DNA from: Bradyrhizobium manausense
GTDB lineage: Bacteria; Pseudomonadota; Alphaproteobacteria; Rhizobiales; Xanthobacteraceae
DNA: 64,000 nt
Reading direction: 5' to 3'
NCBI RefSeq assembly: GCF_018130615.1
Contig: NZ_JAFCKB010000003.1
Coordinates: forward strand, 62,001 to 126,000
A program made the translations under genes and the position numbers. The notes beneath the pieces are model-generated. The model was given only the letters and a program-made list of their open reading frames with translations. It was not told where the DNA came from and searched no databases. Below, in pieces: positions 25,490 to 33,510 of the stretch. Numbering within the stretch: the stretch's first letter is position 1; each line of letters begins with the position of its first letter.

Positions 25490-26581
25490 CTATGCCGAAA
25501 CCGCTTCGCCCGCAGTCGTGCCGTGTCCGGCTCGGCCGGCCTTCAGCTCTTTCCGGATCGCGGGAATGATCTTGCTGCCCCACAATTCGATCTGGCGCAG
25601 CATCGTGCGCTGATCGAAATCGCCGAGCTGGGTCTGAAGCGCGATGTGGGTCGGCTTGAGAATGCTGATTTCTTCCAGCATGCGGTCGATCACCTGGTTG
25701 ACGCTTCCGACGGGCAGGTTGCTGCGCATCGTCTCCAGGCTCATGTCGTTCGGCCCGGCCTCCTCCTTGATCAGATAGCCGTCGTCGCTCTGGGCGCGCC
25801 GGAATTTCAGGCTTTCGGAAAGACGGCGTTGGAAGCGCGCATTGTCCAGATATGACTGGATCTCGCTCTCATTGTCGCTGGCATAGGCGCAGCGCAGGAA
25901 GCCGAAACGGGTGTTGTCGATGGAGCGGCCTTCCTTGGCCGCAATCCCCTCGAGACGTTCGCGCAAGGCCTTGATGGCGTCGAGGCCGTTCAATAGCGCG
26001 GTGACGAACAGATTGTGGTTGTCGCGAATGGCGCGGCCGAGCGTCTCGCCGTGGCCCGACGTGACCCAGATTGGCGGCATCGGCGTCTGCACCGTACGCA
26101 CCGCGATTGCGGTCGGCGGCATCTTCAGGTGCTGGCCGGAATAGGAGAAGATGTGCTCTTTCATGCCGGCGTGGAGCACATCGTAGAATTCGGCGAACAG
26201 CGCGTGCGAATGATCGAGATCGACGCCGAAGCGGTCGAACTCGAACTTCTGGTAGCCGGAGCCGATGCCGAGATCGAGGCGGCCGTTCGAGACCGTATCT
26301 GCAAAGCCGATTTCGCCGAGCAGCCGTGCCGGATGATACAGCGGCAGCACGCAAACGGCCGAGCCGAGGCGGATGCGCTTGGTCAGGCCGGCGCAATGCG
26401 CGACCATCATCAGCGGTGAGGGACACAGGCTGTAATTGTTGAAATGATGTTCGGCGTACCAGGCCGTATCGAAGCCGGCATGCTCGGCGGCAACCGTCTG
26501 CTCGACCGCGTTGTTGATGACTTGCTGCGAGGTTTGATGATAGCCGCGCTGCTGCGCGAGAATGAATACGCCGAATTCCAT
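25490..26581 (-). CDS. LLM class flavin-dependent monooxygenase (luciferase-like)
   Basis: The 363-residue TIM-barrel protein starts MEFGVFILAQQRG and shows bacterial luciferase-family features: AEHAGFDTAWYAEHHFNNYS, CAGLTKRIRLGSAVCVLPLYHP and GRLDLGIGSGYQKFEFDRFG. It would use FMNH2 from the neighbouring reductase and O2 to oxidise an unknown organic substrate. GTGGAGGACG precedes the ATG at 26581. Three 12-bp dyads lie just upstream in the promoter it shares with the divergent LysR gene. Confidence 0.9.
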   Translation of the reverse strand: MEFGVFILAQQRGYHQTSQQVINNAVEQTVAAEHAGFDTAWYAEHHFNNYSLCPSPLMMVAHCAGLTKRIRLGSAVCVLPLYHPARLLGEIGFADTVSNGRLDLGIGSGYQKFEFDRFGVDLDHSHALFAEFYDVLHAGMKEHIFSYSGQHLKMPPTAIAVRTVQTPMPPIWVTSGHGETLGRAIRDNHNLFVTALLNGLDAIKALRERLEGIAAKEGRSIDNTRFGFLRCAYASDNESEIQSYLDNARFQRRLSESLKFRRAQSDDGYLIKEEAGPNDMSLETMRSNLPVGSVNQVIDRMLEEISILKPTHIALQTQLGDFDQRTMLRQIELWGSKIIPAIRKELKAGRAGHGTTAGEAVSA

Positions 26582-26600
26582 GGATACGTCCTCCACCACA

Positions 26601-26662
26601 TCGCGGTCGCTCTTGCGATCCCGCGGTCGCTTTTGCGATCCGCCGCGGTCGCTTTTGCGACG
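26601..26662. promoter_or_regulatory. Three tandem dyads TCGC-N4-GCGA, candidate operators
   Basis: The same unit, CGCGGTCGC(T/C)... with core TCGC-N4-GCGA, occurs at 26607-26618, 26627-26638 and 26649-26660, spaced 20 and 22 bp, close to two helical turns. The array lies between the divergent LLM monooxygenase (start 26581) and LysR (start 26734) genes, 26-80 bp upstream of the former. It would suit a multimeric regulator binding one DNA face, such as the LysR protein. Binding is inference. Confidence 0.6.
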
Positions 26663-26733
26663 CGTTCTCATGACGATATGACCTTGAGCTTTTTCGAACA
26701 ATTGGCGTAATCTGAGTATGTCCTTTGCAGAAT

Positions 26734-27663
26734 ATGAAAAGATCGATGAACCGCCTCCAGGCCATGGAATTGTTCGTGAGCGCCGTCCGGGAGGGCAGCT
26801 TTTCCGCGGCCGGGCGCCGCGTCGGGCTCTCGCCGGCGTCGGTGTCGCGCTACATCGGCGAGCTCGAGGCACAGCTCGGTGTGCAGCTTCTGAACCGGAG
26901 CACGCGCCATCTCGGCTTGACCGATGCCGGCAAGATCTTCTTCCAGCGGACCGAGCAGGTGTTGCACGGCATCGAAGACGCCGAAGCTGCCGCGCTCTCG
27001 CTCCAGACCGCGCCACGCGGAACGCTGCGGGTTCACTCGCGGACGCTATTCGGCATCAAGGTGCTCTCGCCGTTGATTCCAGGCTTTCAGAAGTTGTATC
27101 CGGAGCTGAAGGTCGAGCTGCGTCTGTCCGAGCGGCGTCCCCAGCTTCGCGAAGATGAATTCGACGTCGACTTCCAGATCCAGACGGCGAAGGACCCGGG
27201 CCTGATGCAGCGGCGAATGCTGAGGAGCGAGCGGATCCTCGTGGCGTCGCCGGACTATGTCGGCCGGATGCCGAAATTGCGTGAACCCGATGACATCACT
27301 CACCACAACTGCCTGACCTACTGGATGGGCCCCGACGATGTGGTCTGGAAATTCATGCGCAGGAACAGGCTGCGCGAGATCATCGTGCCGTCGTCCCTCA
27401 GCAGCAACAACGGCGTGGTGCTGTGCGATCTCGCCGTCAGCGGGCACGGGATCGCGCTGCTCGACGACTACACCGTGGCGGAGGAGTTGAAGAGGGGGCG
27501 CCTGACACGCCTGCTGCCGGGCTTCCGGGTGACGAATTCCACCTTCGACGAAGGGATCTACGCGACGTTTCTTCAGAGCAGCTATCTGCCGGAGAAGATC
27601 AGGGTTTTCGTGGACTACATGGCGGAGAACGTGCCGAAGCAGATCAAGCGATCAGCGCAGTAA
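26734..27663 (+). CDS. LysR family transcriptional regulator
   Basis: The 309-residue protein has the N-terminal LysR winged helix-turn-helix (AMELFVSAVREGSFSAAGRR then SPASVSRYIGELEAQLGVQLL) and a PBP2-type effector domain (LPGTLRVHSR-like RGTLRVHSRTLFG through FVDYMAEN). The layout resembles the CrgA/DsdC-type clade with DITHHNCLTY. ATG 26734 or 26746 are both plausible; the second gives the commoner MNRLQAMELF start. It is divergent from the monooxygenase-reductase genes and is their likely regulator. Confidence 0.9.
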   Translation: MKRSMNRLQAMELFVSAVREGSFSAAGRRVGLSPASVSRYIGELEAQLGVQLLNRSTRHLGLTDAGKIFFQRTEQVLHGIEDAEAAALSLQTAPRGTLRVHSRTLFGIKVLSPLIPGFQKLYPELKVELRLSERRPQLREDEFDVDFQIQTAKDPGLMQRRMLRSERILVASPDYVGRMPKLREPDDITHHNCLTYWMGPDDVVWKFMRRNRLREIIVPSSLSSNNGVVLCDLAVSGHGIALLDDYTVAEELKRGRLTRLLPGFRVTNSTFDEGIYATFLQSSYLPEKIRVFVDYMAENVPKQIKRSAQ

Positions 27664-27675
27664 TCGAGGAGACGG

Positions 27676-28560
27676 TCAGTCCGAGGCAAACCTGTGCGCC
27701 GGCAATCCGCGAACGCCGAGGCCTTCCACGGCGAACAGGCCGCCGGCATCGGGGTGATCGTCCCTGAGGGCGTGGCTCCGCGAGATCGACGTCACGTAGA
27801 GAATATCGAGATCGGCTCCGCCGAACGTCACGCTGGTCGGGTGACGGATCGGCATGTCGATGATGCGCGCGATCGTCCCGTCCGGCGCAAATCGCGCGAC
27901 CTTGCCGATGCGCACGAGGACGGACCAGAGGTAGCCCTGCGAATCGACCGTTGCGCCGTCGCAGCCCGACTGCAGCGCTTCGGTGTCGACGAAAACGCGT
28001 TTGTTCGCGAGAGGGCCGTTCTGGCTGTAGTCATAGGCCCAGATGATCCGTCTGGCGCTGTCCGCGAGGTAGAACGTCTGGCCGTCGGGGCTGAAGCACG
28101 GTCCGTTGCTCACGGCGAGATCCGTTTCCAAGAGCTCCACCGCGCCCGTAGCGTCCAGGCGATAGAGACCGCCTTGCGGCGCTTCGTCGGGAGTGCGGTC
28201 GCCGTGCATGGTGCCGGCCACGAAGCGTCCTTGGGGATCGGCTTTGCCGTCGTTCAGCCGCACCTTGGGGTGCTCGAGCCCGATCGACGGGTCTTCCGTC
28301 AGGACATGCGTGTCGAAATCGTAGCGCGCAAATCCATGGCGCAGCGCGAGCACCGCGCCGCCGTCGTCGCGCAGGGCCAGTGAGCCGATCGGCGCGGGGA
28401 CGCCGAACTGTTCGGCCGCGCCGGTGACGGGATCGCGCGCGCGGATCAATCCGGCGAGCGCGTCGATCCAGAAGAGGCGTTGCCGGCGCTCGTCCCATAC
28501 CGGGCTCTCGCCGAGCTCGTCCTTGGTCGTGCCGACCCGTGTGATCAAGGTCGTGCTCAT
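27676..28560 (-). CDS. SMP-30/gluconolactonase family protein
   Basis: The 294-residue six-bladed beta-propeller has the metal ligands of the family: Glu in LGESPVWDERRQRLFWID, Asn in VRLNDGKADPQGRFVAGTM, and Asp in GCDGATVDSQGYLW. Such enzymes open sugar or other lactones. It diverges from the tetR gene across a 98-bp gap that contains a copy of the palindrome at 30401-30420, so it probably belongs to the same regulon as the catabolic operon. Confidence 0.88.
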   Translation of the reverse strand: MSTTLITRVGTTKDELGESPVWDERRQRLFWIDALAGLIRARDPVTGAAEQFGVPAPIGSLALRDDGGAVLALRHGFARYDFDTHVLTEDPSIGLEHPKVRLNDGKADPQGRFVAGTMHGDRTPDEAPQGGLYRLDATGAVELLETDLAVSNGPCFSPDGQTFYLADSARRIIWAYDYSQNGPLANKRVFVDTEALQSGCDGATVDSQGYLWSVLVRIGKVARFAPDGTIARIIDMPIRHPTSVTFGGADLDILYVTSISRSHALRDDHPDAGGLFAVEGLGVRGLPAHRFASD

Positions 28561-28586
28561 GGCCCCGCGCTTTGGTATCGCCGGGC

Positions 28587-28602
28587 TTGACCGGTCGGTC
28601 GG
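28587..28602. promoter_or_regulatory. Candidate TetR operator, degenerate copy
   Basis: The sequence TTGACCGGTCGGTCGG matches CTGACCGATCGGTCAG (sites at 30401-30420 and 30478-30493) at 13 of 16 positions. It lies between the divergent SMP-30 and tetR genes, 57 bp before the tetR ATG, suggesting autoregulation. Confidence 0.6.
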
Positions 28603-28658
28603 TGAAAACCTAGTTTCATTCCAAAGACTCGCGGGCTGACGAATGGATTGCGGAGTTC

Positions 28659-29357
28659 ATGACTGAACTGTCAACGATGAGGGACGGCGTTGCGAACCAG
28701 GCCGAGGCCTCGGACCGGGTGCTGCAGATTCTCGCCGAGGCCGGGCGACTGTTCGCCAGCAAGGGATTCGAAGGCACCTCGATGCGGGATATCGCGCTCG
28801 CCTGCGGTATCTCCAAATCGCTGCTCTATCATCACTTCTCCAACAAGGACGAGATCTACGCGCGCGTGGCGGTCGGCTCCACGCTGGAGCTTTATCTGTT
28901 CGTGCGCGATCGCATTCCGGACGGAACGCCCTCGCAGAAGATTCGTGCGTTCATGGTCGCCACGGCCGAGTACTTCCGGCGCTACCGCTGGGCCTGGATC
29001 GCCTCTACGACCGCGTTCTGGAACGATCCGGACCGCCAGCGGCAGAAGGAGCGGTTGACGCGCCGCGACCGTTTTGAGAATTTTCTGCGCGGCCTGATCC
29101 AGGAAGCGATCGACGCCGGCGAAATCCGCAAGGTCGACGTTCCCATGACCGGGCGGCTGATCCTGTCCTCGCTCAACTGGATGCATCGCTGGTACAATCC
29201 CAACAAATCCGCAACCCCCGAGCAGATCGCGGATATTTTCTTCGACATGATTTTCAACGGCTTGCGAAGCGGCGAACTGGTCGAGCTTCCCGGCGCTGCG
29301 TCGCCCAAGGAGCCGTCCAAGGAGCCGTCCAAGGCCGGCCGGCGCAAGTCACGCTGA
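28659..29357 (+). CDS. TetR/AcrR family transcriptional regulator
   Basis: The 232-residue protein has the TetR helix-turn-helix at about residues 25-70 (AGRLFASKGFEGTSMRDIA, CGISKSLLYHHFSNKDEI) and a ligand-binding helical domain resembling TetR_C of FadR/BmrR-like acyl-CoA sensors (RRYRWAWIASTTAFWND, SLNWMHRWYNP). The C-terminus has a 12-bp tandem duplication encoding KEPSKEPSK and a basic tail. It is flanked by the SMP-30 and binding-protein genes and is the likely repressor acting at the three related palindromes; the ligand may be a pathway CoA ester. Confidence 0.9.
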   Translation: MTELSTMRDGVANQAEASDRVLQILAEAGRLFASKGFEGTSMRDIALACGISKSLLYHHFSNKDEIYARVAVGSTLELYLFVRDRIPDGTPSQKIRAFMVATAEYFRRYRWAWIASTTAFWNDPDRQRQKERLTRRDRFENFLRGLIQEAIDAGEIRKVDVPMTGRLILSSLNWMHRWYNPNKSATPEQIADIFFDMIFNGLRSGELVELPGAASPKEPSKEPSKAGRRKSR

Positions 29358-29377
29358 CCGGCGGGGGCGGCCCCGCC

Positions 29378-30355
29378 TTATTCCAGAACGATATTCTGCG
29401 CCTTGATGACGGGTCCCCAGAGCGCGGCATCCTTGGTCAACTGAGCATCGAGCCGTTCCGGCGCACCGGTGTCGGTCACCAGGCCGTCGATCTCCAGTTG
29501 CTTTGCGATCTCGGGCTTCTGCATCGCCGCGTTGGCTGCTGCGTTCAATCGCGCGATGACGTCGCGGGGCGTGCCCGCGGGCGCGTGCAGCGCGGTCCAG
29601 AAAGAGGCCGTGAGGTCGGGATAGCCGGATTCGGCCAGCGTCGGTATCTCGGGAAAACTCGCCATGCGCTTCTCCGATGAGAGCGCGAGGATGCGGAGCT
29701 GGCCGCCGCGGGCGTGTTCGATGACGGCGGCGGGCGTTGCGAAATTGAGGTCGCATTCCCCCGACAGCGTTTCCATGATGGAGGCCGGATTGTTGCGATA
29801 GGCAACGTCGGTGACGGCAAATCCCATCGATTTGCTCATCATGATCCCGAACAGATGCGTGACGCTGCCGGGACCGAGCGTGGCGTAAAACAGCGGCTTG
29901 TCGCGTCCCTTGGCATAGGTGACGAAGCTCTTCACGTCGGTGGCGGGCGTTCGTGCGTTCACCGTCAGCGACAACGGTCCGTTGCAGAGCATGGCGACGG
30001 AGGCAAAATCCTCGAGCTTGTAGGGCAGGTTCTTGCGCAACAGCACGTTCAGCGAAATCGGACCGGTGCCGCCGGCCAGGAGGACCGATCCGTCCTTCGG
30101 CGCCCGCGCCACATATTGCGATCCAACGATGCCGTTGGCGCCGGGCTTGTTGTCCACCAGGACCGGCTGGTCGAGGTTCTCCGCCATGACCTTCGCGATC
30201 GAGCGCATCAGGCTGTCGATCGAGCCGCCCGGGGCGTAGGGTACGATGATGAAGATCTGTGGCGAGCGCGCCCTGACGATAGCGGGAGCGCCAAGCGGCG
30301 CGGCGAGGGCGCCGGCGATCAGAGTTGTCGCCTGGCGTCGGCTGATCCTGTGCAT
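29378..30355 (-). CDS. Tripartite tricarboxylate transporter substrate-binding protein (Bug/TctC)
   Basis: The 325-residue periplasmic protein has a Tat-like signal (SRRQATTLIAG...) and the Bug-family segments IIVPYAPGGSIDSLMR, VLVDNKPGANGIVGSQYVA and the ASFWTALHAPAGTPRDVI strand. It should capture a carboxylate and hand it to the TctAB permease encoded at 39425-41404. It reads away from that operon across the divergent promoter holding two palindromes. AAGGAGG lies 7 bp before the ATG. Confidence 0.9.
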   Translation of the reverse strand: MHRISRRQATTLIAGALAAPLGAPAIVRARSPQIFIIVPYAPGGSIDSLMRSIAKVMAENLDQPVLVDNKPGANGIVGSQYVARAPKDGSVLLAGGTGPISLNVLLRKNLPYKLEDFASVAMLCNGPLSLTVNARTPATDVKSFVTYAKGRDKPLFYATLGPGSVTHLFGIMMSKSMGFAVTDVAYRNNPASIMETLSGECDLNFATPAAVIEHARGGQLRILALSSEKRMASFPEIPTLAESGYPDLTASFWTALHAPAGTPRDVIARLNAAANAAMQKPEIAKQLEIDGLVTDTGAPERLDAQLTKDAALWGPVIKAQNIVLE

Positions 30356-30400
30356 GCGCGTCCTCCTTGGTGTCGTTCCTTGATTGCGAGCGAACCTATC

Positions 30401-30420
30401 GACTGACCGATCGGTCAGTC
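30401..30420. promoter_or_regulatory. Perfect 20-bp palindrome, candidate TetR operator 1
   Basis: GACTGACCGATCGGTCAGTC is a perfect inverted repeat. It lies 46 bp upstream of the TctC start and 133 bp upstream of the crotonase start in their divergent promoter. A second copy follows 75 bp away centre to centre. TetR operators are typically near-perfect palindromes of this size containing GACCGxxCGGTC. Confidence 0.75.
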
Positions 30421-30477
30421 AATAGTCCATCAGCAGGATATTGCCAGCCCCGGCTCTTGGTGCTATCAGCGAGAAGG

Positions 30478-30493
30478 CTGACCGATCGGTCAG
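30478..30493. promoter_or_regulatory. Perfect 16-bp palindrome, candidate TetR operator 2
   Basis: CTGACCGATCGGTCAG repeats the core of the palindrome at 30401-30420. It lies 60 bp upstream of the ATG of the first gene of the catabolic operon, a position suited to blocking its promoter or early elongation. Confidence 0.75.
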
Positions 30494-30552
30494 GAGAGAC
30501 TGGCAGCGCCAGCAAGACAAGCACAAGACAAGCAAAAGCCCAGGAGGAAGCC

Positions 30553-31323
30553 ATGTCAGGAGATATCGTCACTCTCGAAGTGTCCGATCACATCGCGCTG
30601 GTGACGCTGAACCGTCCTCCCGTGAACGCGCTCGATCGCGCGATGCGTGACCGCATCGTCAGCGTGTTCGACGAGATCTCCGAGCGCAGCGATGTCAGGG
30701 TTGCGATCCTGACCGGAGCCGGGAAGGTGTTTTGCAGCGGCGCGGATCTGAAGGATCGTCCGGACCCGGCGAAGGTCGGCGCGTTTCACAGTCATAACCG
30801 GATCACGCGCGAGACCGGCAACTGCATCCGCGAATGTTCAAAGCCGGTCATCGCGGCGATCAACGGTGTTGCGCTCGGCGCGGGTGTGGGCCTGATGGCC
30901 TCCTGCGACATCTTCTACGCCTGCGAGGAAGCGGTTTTCGGCATGCCCGAGATCAACGTGGGTCTCGCCGGCGGCGCGGCCATGTTGAACACATTGTTCG
31001 GCCGCTCGCTGATGCGCCGCATGTTCTTCACCGGCTATCGCGTGCCGGCCGCCGAGCTCTACCGCCTCGGCATCATCGAGGCCTGCACCACCAAGGAAAA
31101 TCTGATTCCCGAAGCGATGAAGCTCGCGCAGGAGATCGCCTCGAAGAGCCCGATCGCGATGGAATATGCCAAGAACGCGGCAAACATGGTCGAGTTGATG
31201 CCGCCGCGCGATGCCTATCGCTTCGAGCAGAACATCACCATGGCCCTGTCCAAGACCGAAGACGCCAAGGAAGCGCGGATGGCGTTCCTGGAGAAGCGCG
31301 CGCCGGTGTTCAAGGGGCGCTGA
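30553..31323 (+). CDS. Enoyl-CoA hydratase/isomerase family protein, first gene of the catabolic operon
   Basis: The 256-residue crotonase has the oxyanion hole VFCSGADLKDR, the second turn INGVALGAGVGLMASCD and the catalytic glutamate in FGMPEINVGLAGG, so hydration of an enoyl-CoA is plausible. AGGAGG lies 6 bp before ATG 30553; the frame open from 30367 runs through the operators and is not coding. The next gene starts 1 bp after its stop. The acyl group is unknown. Confidence 0.92.
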   Translation: MSGDIVTLEVSDHIALVTLNRPPVNALDRAMRDRIVSVFDEISERSDVRVAILTGAGKVFCSGADLKDRPDPAKVGAFHSHNRITRETGNCIRECSKPVIAAINGVALGAGVGLMASCDIFYACEEAVFGMPEINVGLAGGAAMLNTLFGRSLMRRMFFTGYRVPAAELYRLGIIEACTTKENLIPEAMKLAQEIASKSPIAMEYAKNAANMVELMPPRDAYRFEQNITMALSKTEDAKEARMAFLEKRAPVFKGR

Positions 31324-31324
31324 G

Positions 31325-33448
31325 ATGCGGCCGGGACAAGGTCTCGACGCGCTGATGTCGCCGCGCTCGATCGCGATCATCGGCGCCTCGCAGGAGGCGA
31401 CCAAGATCGGTGGTCGGCCGGTCGACCTGCTGCGCCGCCACGGCTATGCAGGTCGCATCTATCCGGTCAATCCGAAGGCCGCGACGGTGCAGGGCCTCAA
31501 GGCCTATGCATCCGTCGCCGAGGTGCCGGAGGCGCCCGATCTCGCCATCATCGCGGTCGATGCGGAGCGCGCGGGCGAGGCCGTCGAGCAGTGCGCCGCG
31601 CGCGGCGTACGCAGCGTCGTCGTGTTCTCATCGGGCTTCGCGGAGCTTGGCGAGCAGGGCCGCGCGATGCAGGACCGGCTGCGCGTGGCCGCGCGAGACA
31701 GCGGCATGCGCCTGCTGGGGCCGAACTGTCTCGGCGCGGTCAGCGTCGCCGAGAAGAGCATCGCGACCTTTTCGATCGTGCTCGAACACAGCATGCCGGC
31801 GGCTGGCTCGCTCGGCATCGTGTCGCAGAGCGGCAATCTCGGCAGCTACACGATGCGGCTTGCCAGCGAGCGTGGTGTCGGCGTCAGCCGTTTCATCACC
31901 ACGGGCAACGAGTGCGATGTCGATATCGCGGACGGAATTGCCTGGATGGCGCGCGATCCCGCCACGAAGGTGATCCTGTGCTGCCTCGAGGCTTGCCGCG
32001 ATGCCGGCCGCCTGATCTCGGCGCTGGAGGAGGCGCGTGATGCCGGCAAGCCCGTCATCGCGATGAAGATCGGGACGTCGGCGGCAGGCCAGGCCGCAGC
32101 CGCCTCGCACACCGGCGCGATGGCCGGATCGGACGCGGTGTTCGACGCGCTGTTTGCCCGTTGCGGGGCCGTGCGCGTCCGCAGTATCGACGAGCTGATC
32201 GATCTCGGCCATGCCGCATCGATCCTGCTGCCAGACCGGCTGCCGAAAGGCCCTGGCGTGGCGATCCTCACCGCGTCGGGCGGCTTTGGCGTGCTGCTCG
32301 CGGATGTGGCGCAGTCGGCCGGGCTGACGTTGCCAGAGCTCGGGCAGGAGACGCAGCGCCAGATTCTGGAGCTGGTGCCGTTTGCATCGGCCCGCAATCC
32401 GGTCGACGCGACGGCACAGATGTCGAGCCGCCCCGATCTTCTGGAGAAGATCATGTTCGCCGTCGTCGCGGACGAGCGCGCCGATACGGTGATCCTGCCA
32501 TTGCCGTTCTCGCTGCACCTGCCGCGGCTGCGCTCCATCTATATGCAGACGCTGCGCAACATCCGCGCGCAGTTTCCGCACCGCCCGGTCATCCTGTGCG
32601 TCGACGGTCCGGAGGACGCGCTGGCCGAGCTGCACGCGTTGGGCTTCCCCACGGTGGAAAGCTTCGATGGCTGCTGCGCCACCGTCGCTGCGCTGGTGCG
32701 CCTGCAGGCGGCATCGAAGCGTTCGCAGGACGTGCCTGCGGTCGTCGAGCCGGCGCAGCCGCTTGCCGCCGACGCATTCCGCCACGAACTCGGCGCCAAG
32801 CGCGCGCTTGCCGAGGCGGGTGTTCCGGTCCTGGCCGAGCGCCTCGTTCAGGACGCCGATGCGGCGGCGCGTGCTGCTTCTGGCATCGGCTACCCCGTGG
32901 TGTTGAAGATTGCCTCGCCCGATCTGCCCCACAAGACTGAGGCCGGCGGCGTGGTCGTCGGCCTGGGCTCGGAAGCTGAGGTGCGGCGAGCCTATGCCCA
33001 GATGCGCGATAGCGTCGCCACCAAGGCGCCGCATGCGACGATTGACGGCGTGATCGTGGCGCCGATGGCCAGGGGCGTCGCCGAGCTCATCCTCGGCAGC
33101 CGCATCGATCCGGTGTTCGGGCCGGTCGTGATGGTCGGCCTCGGCGGCATCTTCGCGGAGATCCTGCAGGACTCCGCCGTGCAGATGGCGCCGGTCAGCG
33201 AAACGCAGGCGTTGGCGATGCTGAAATCGCTGAAGGCCTTCGCCGTGCTCGACGGTGCGCGCGGTCGGCCGCGCGCCGATCTCGACGCTGCGGCCCGAGC
33301 CGTTGCCGCGCTGTCGCGCTTTGCCGCCGCACATGCCGAGACAGTCGCGGAGATCGACGTCAACCCGCTGCTGTTGCGTGCCGAAGGCGAGGGAGCCGTG
33401 GCGCTCGATGCGCTGTTGATCCCGCGCGGAGCGCAGCCAACGCACTGA
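31325..33448 (+). CDS. ADP-forming acyl-CoA synthetase (acetate-CoA ligase family), fused alpha-beta
   Basis: The 707-residue protein fuses the CoA-binding/ligase part and the ATP-grasp part. Early it has SIAIIGASQEATKIGGRP and LLGPNCLGAVSV; the phosphohistidine is in ASHTGAMAGSDAVFDA; the C-terminal ATP-grasp domain has GIGYPVVLKIASPDLPHKTEAGGVVVGL and PVVMVGLGGIFAE. It activates a carboxylic acid to its CoA thioester with release of ADP and Pi. Its place as second operon gene suggests it primes the substrate taken up by the Tct transporter. Confidence 0.9.
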   Translation: MRPGQGLDALMSPRSIAIIGASQEATKIGGRPVDLLRRHGYAGRIYPVNPKAATVQGLKAYASVAEVPEAPDLAIIAVDAERAGEAVEQCAARGVRSVVVFSSGFAELGEQGRAMQDRLRVAARDSGMRLLGPNCLGAVSVAEKSIATFSIVLEHSMPAAGSLGIVSQSGNLGSYTMRLASERGVGVSRFITTGNECDVDIADGIAWMARDPATKVILCCLEACRDAGRLISALEEARDAGKPVIAMKIGTSAAGQAAAASHTGAMAGSDAVFDALFARCGAVRVRSIDELIDLGHAASILLPDRLPKGPGVAILTASGGFGVLLADVAQSAGLTLPELGQETQRQILELVPFASARNPVDATAQMSSRPDLLEKIMFAVVADERADTVILPLPFSLHLPRLRSIYMQTLRNIRAQFPHRPVILCVDGPEDALAELHALGFPTVESFDGCCATVAALVRLQAASKRSQDVPAVVEPAQPLAADAFRHELGAKRALAEAGVPVLAERLVQDADAAARAASGIGYPVVLKIASPDLPHKTEAGGVVVGLGSEAEVRRAYAQMRDSVATKAPHATIDGVIVAPMARGVAELILGSRIDPVFGPVVMVGLGGIFAEILQDSAVQMAPVSETQALAMLKSLKAFAVLDGARGRPRADLDAAARAVAALSRFAAAHAETVAEIDVNPLLLRAEGEGAVALDALLIPRGAQPTH

Positions 33449-33510
33449 ACCAGCCAAGGAGAGCCGGCAGAAGTCGGCCTAAAGCAAAAGCGTAAAAGCA
33501 GGAGGAAACG

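Noticed and set aside
26601-26662. A CRISPR-like array
   Set aside because: Only three 20-bp units with no unique spacers and no cas genes; the units are dyads in a promoter.
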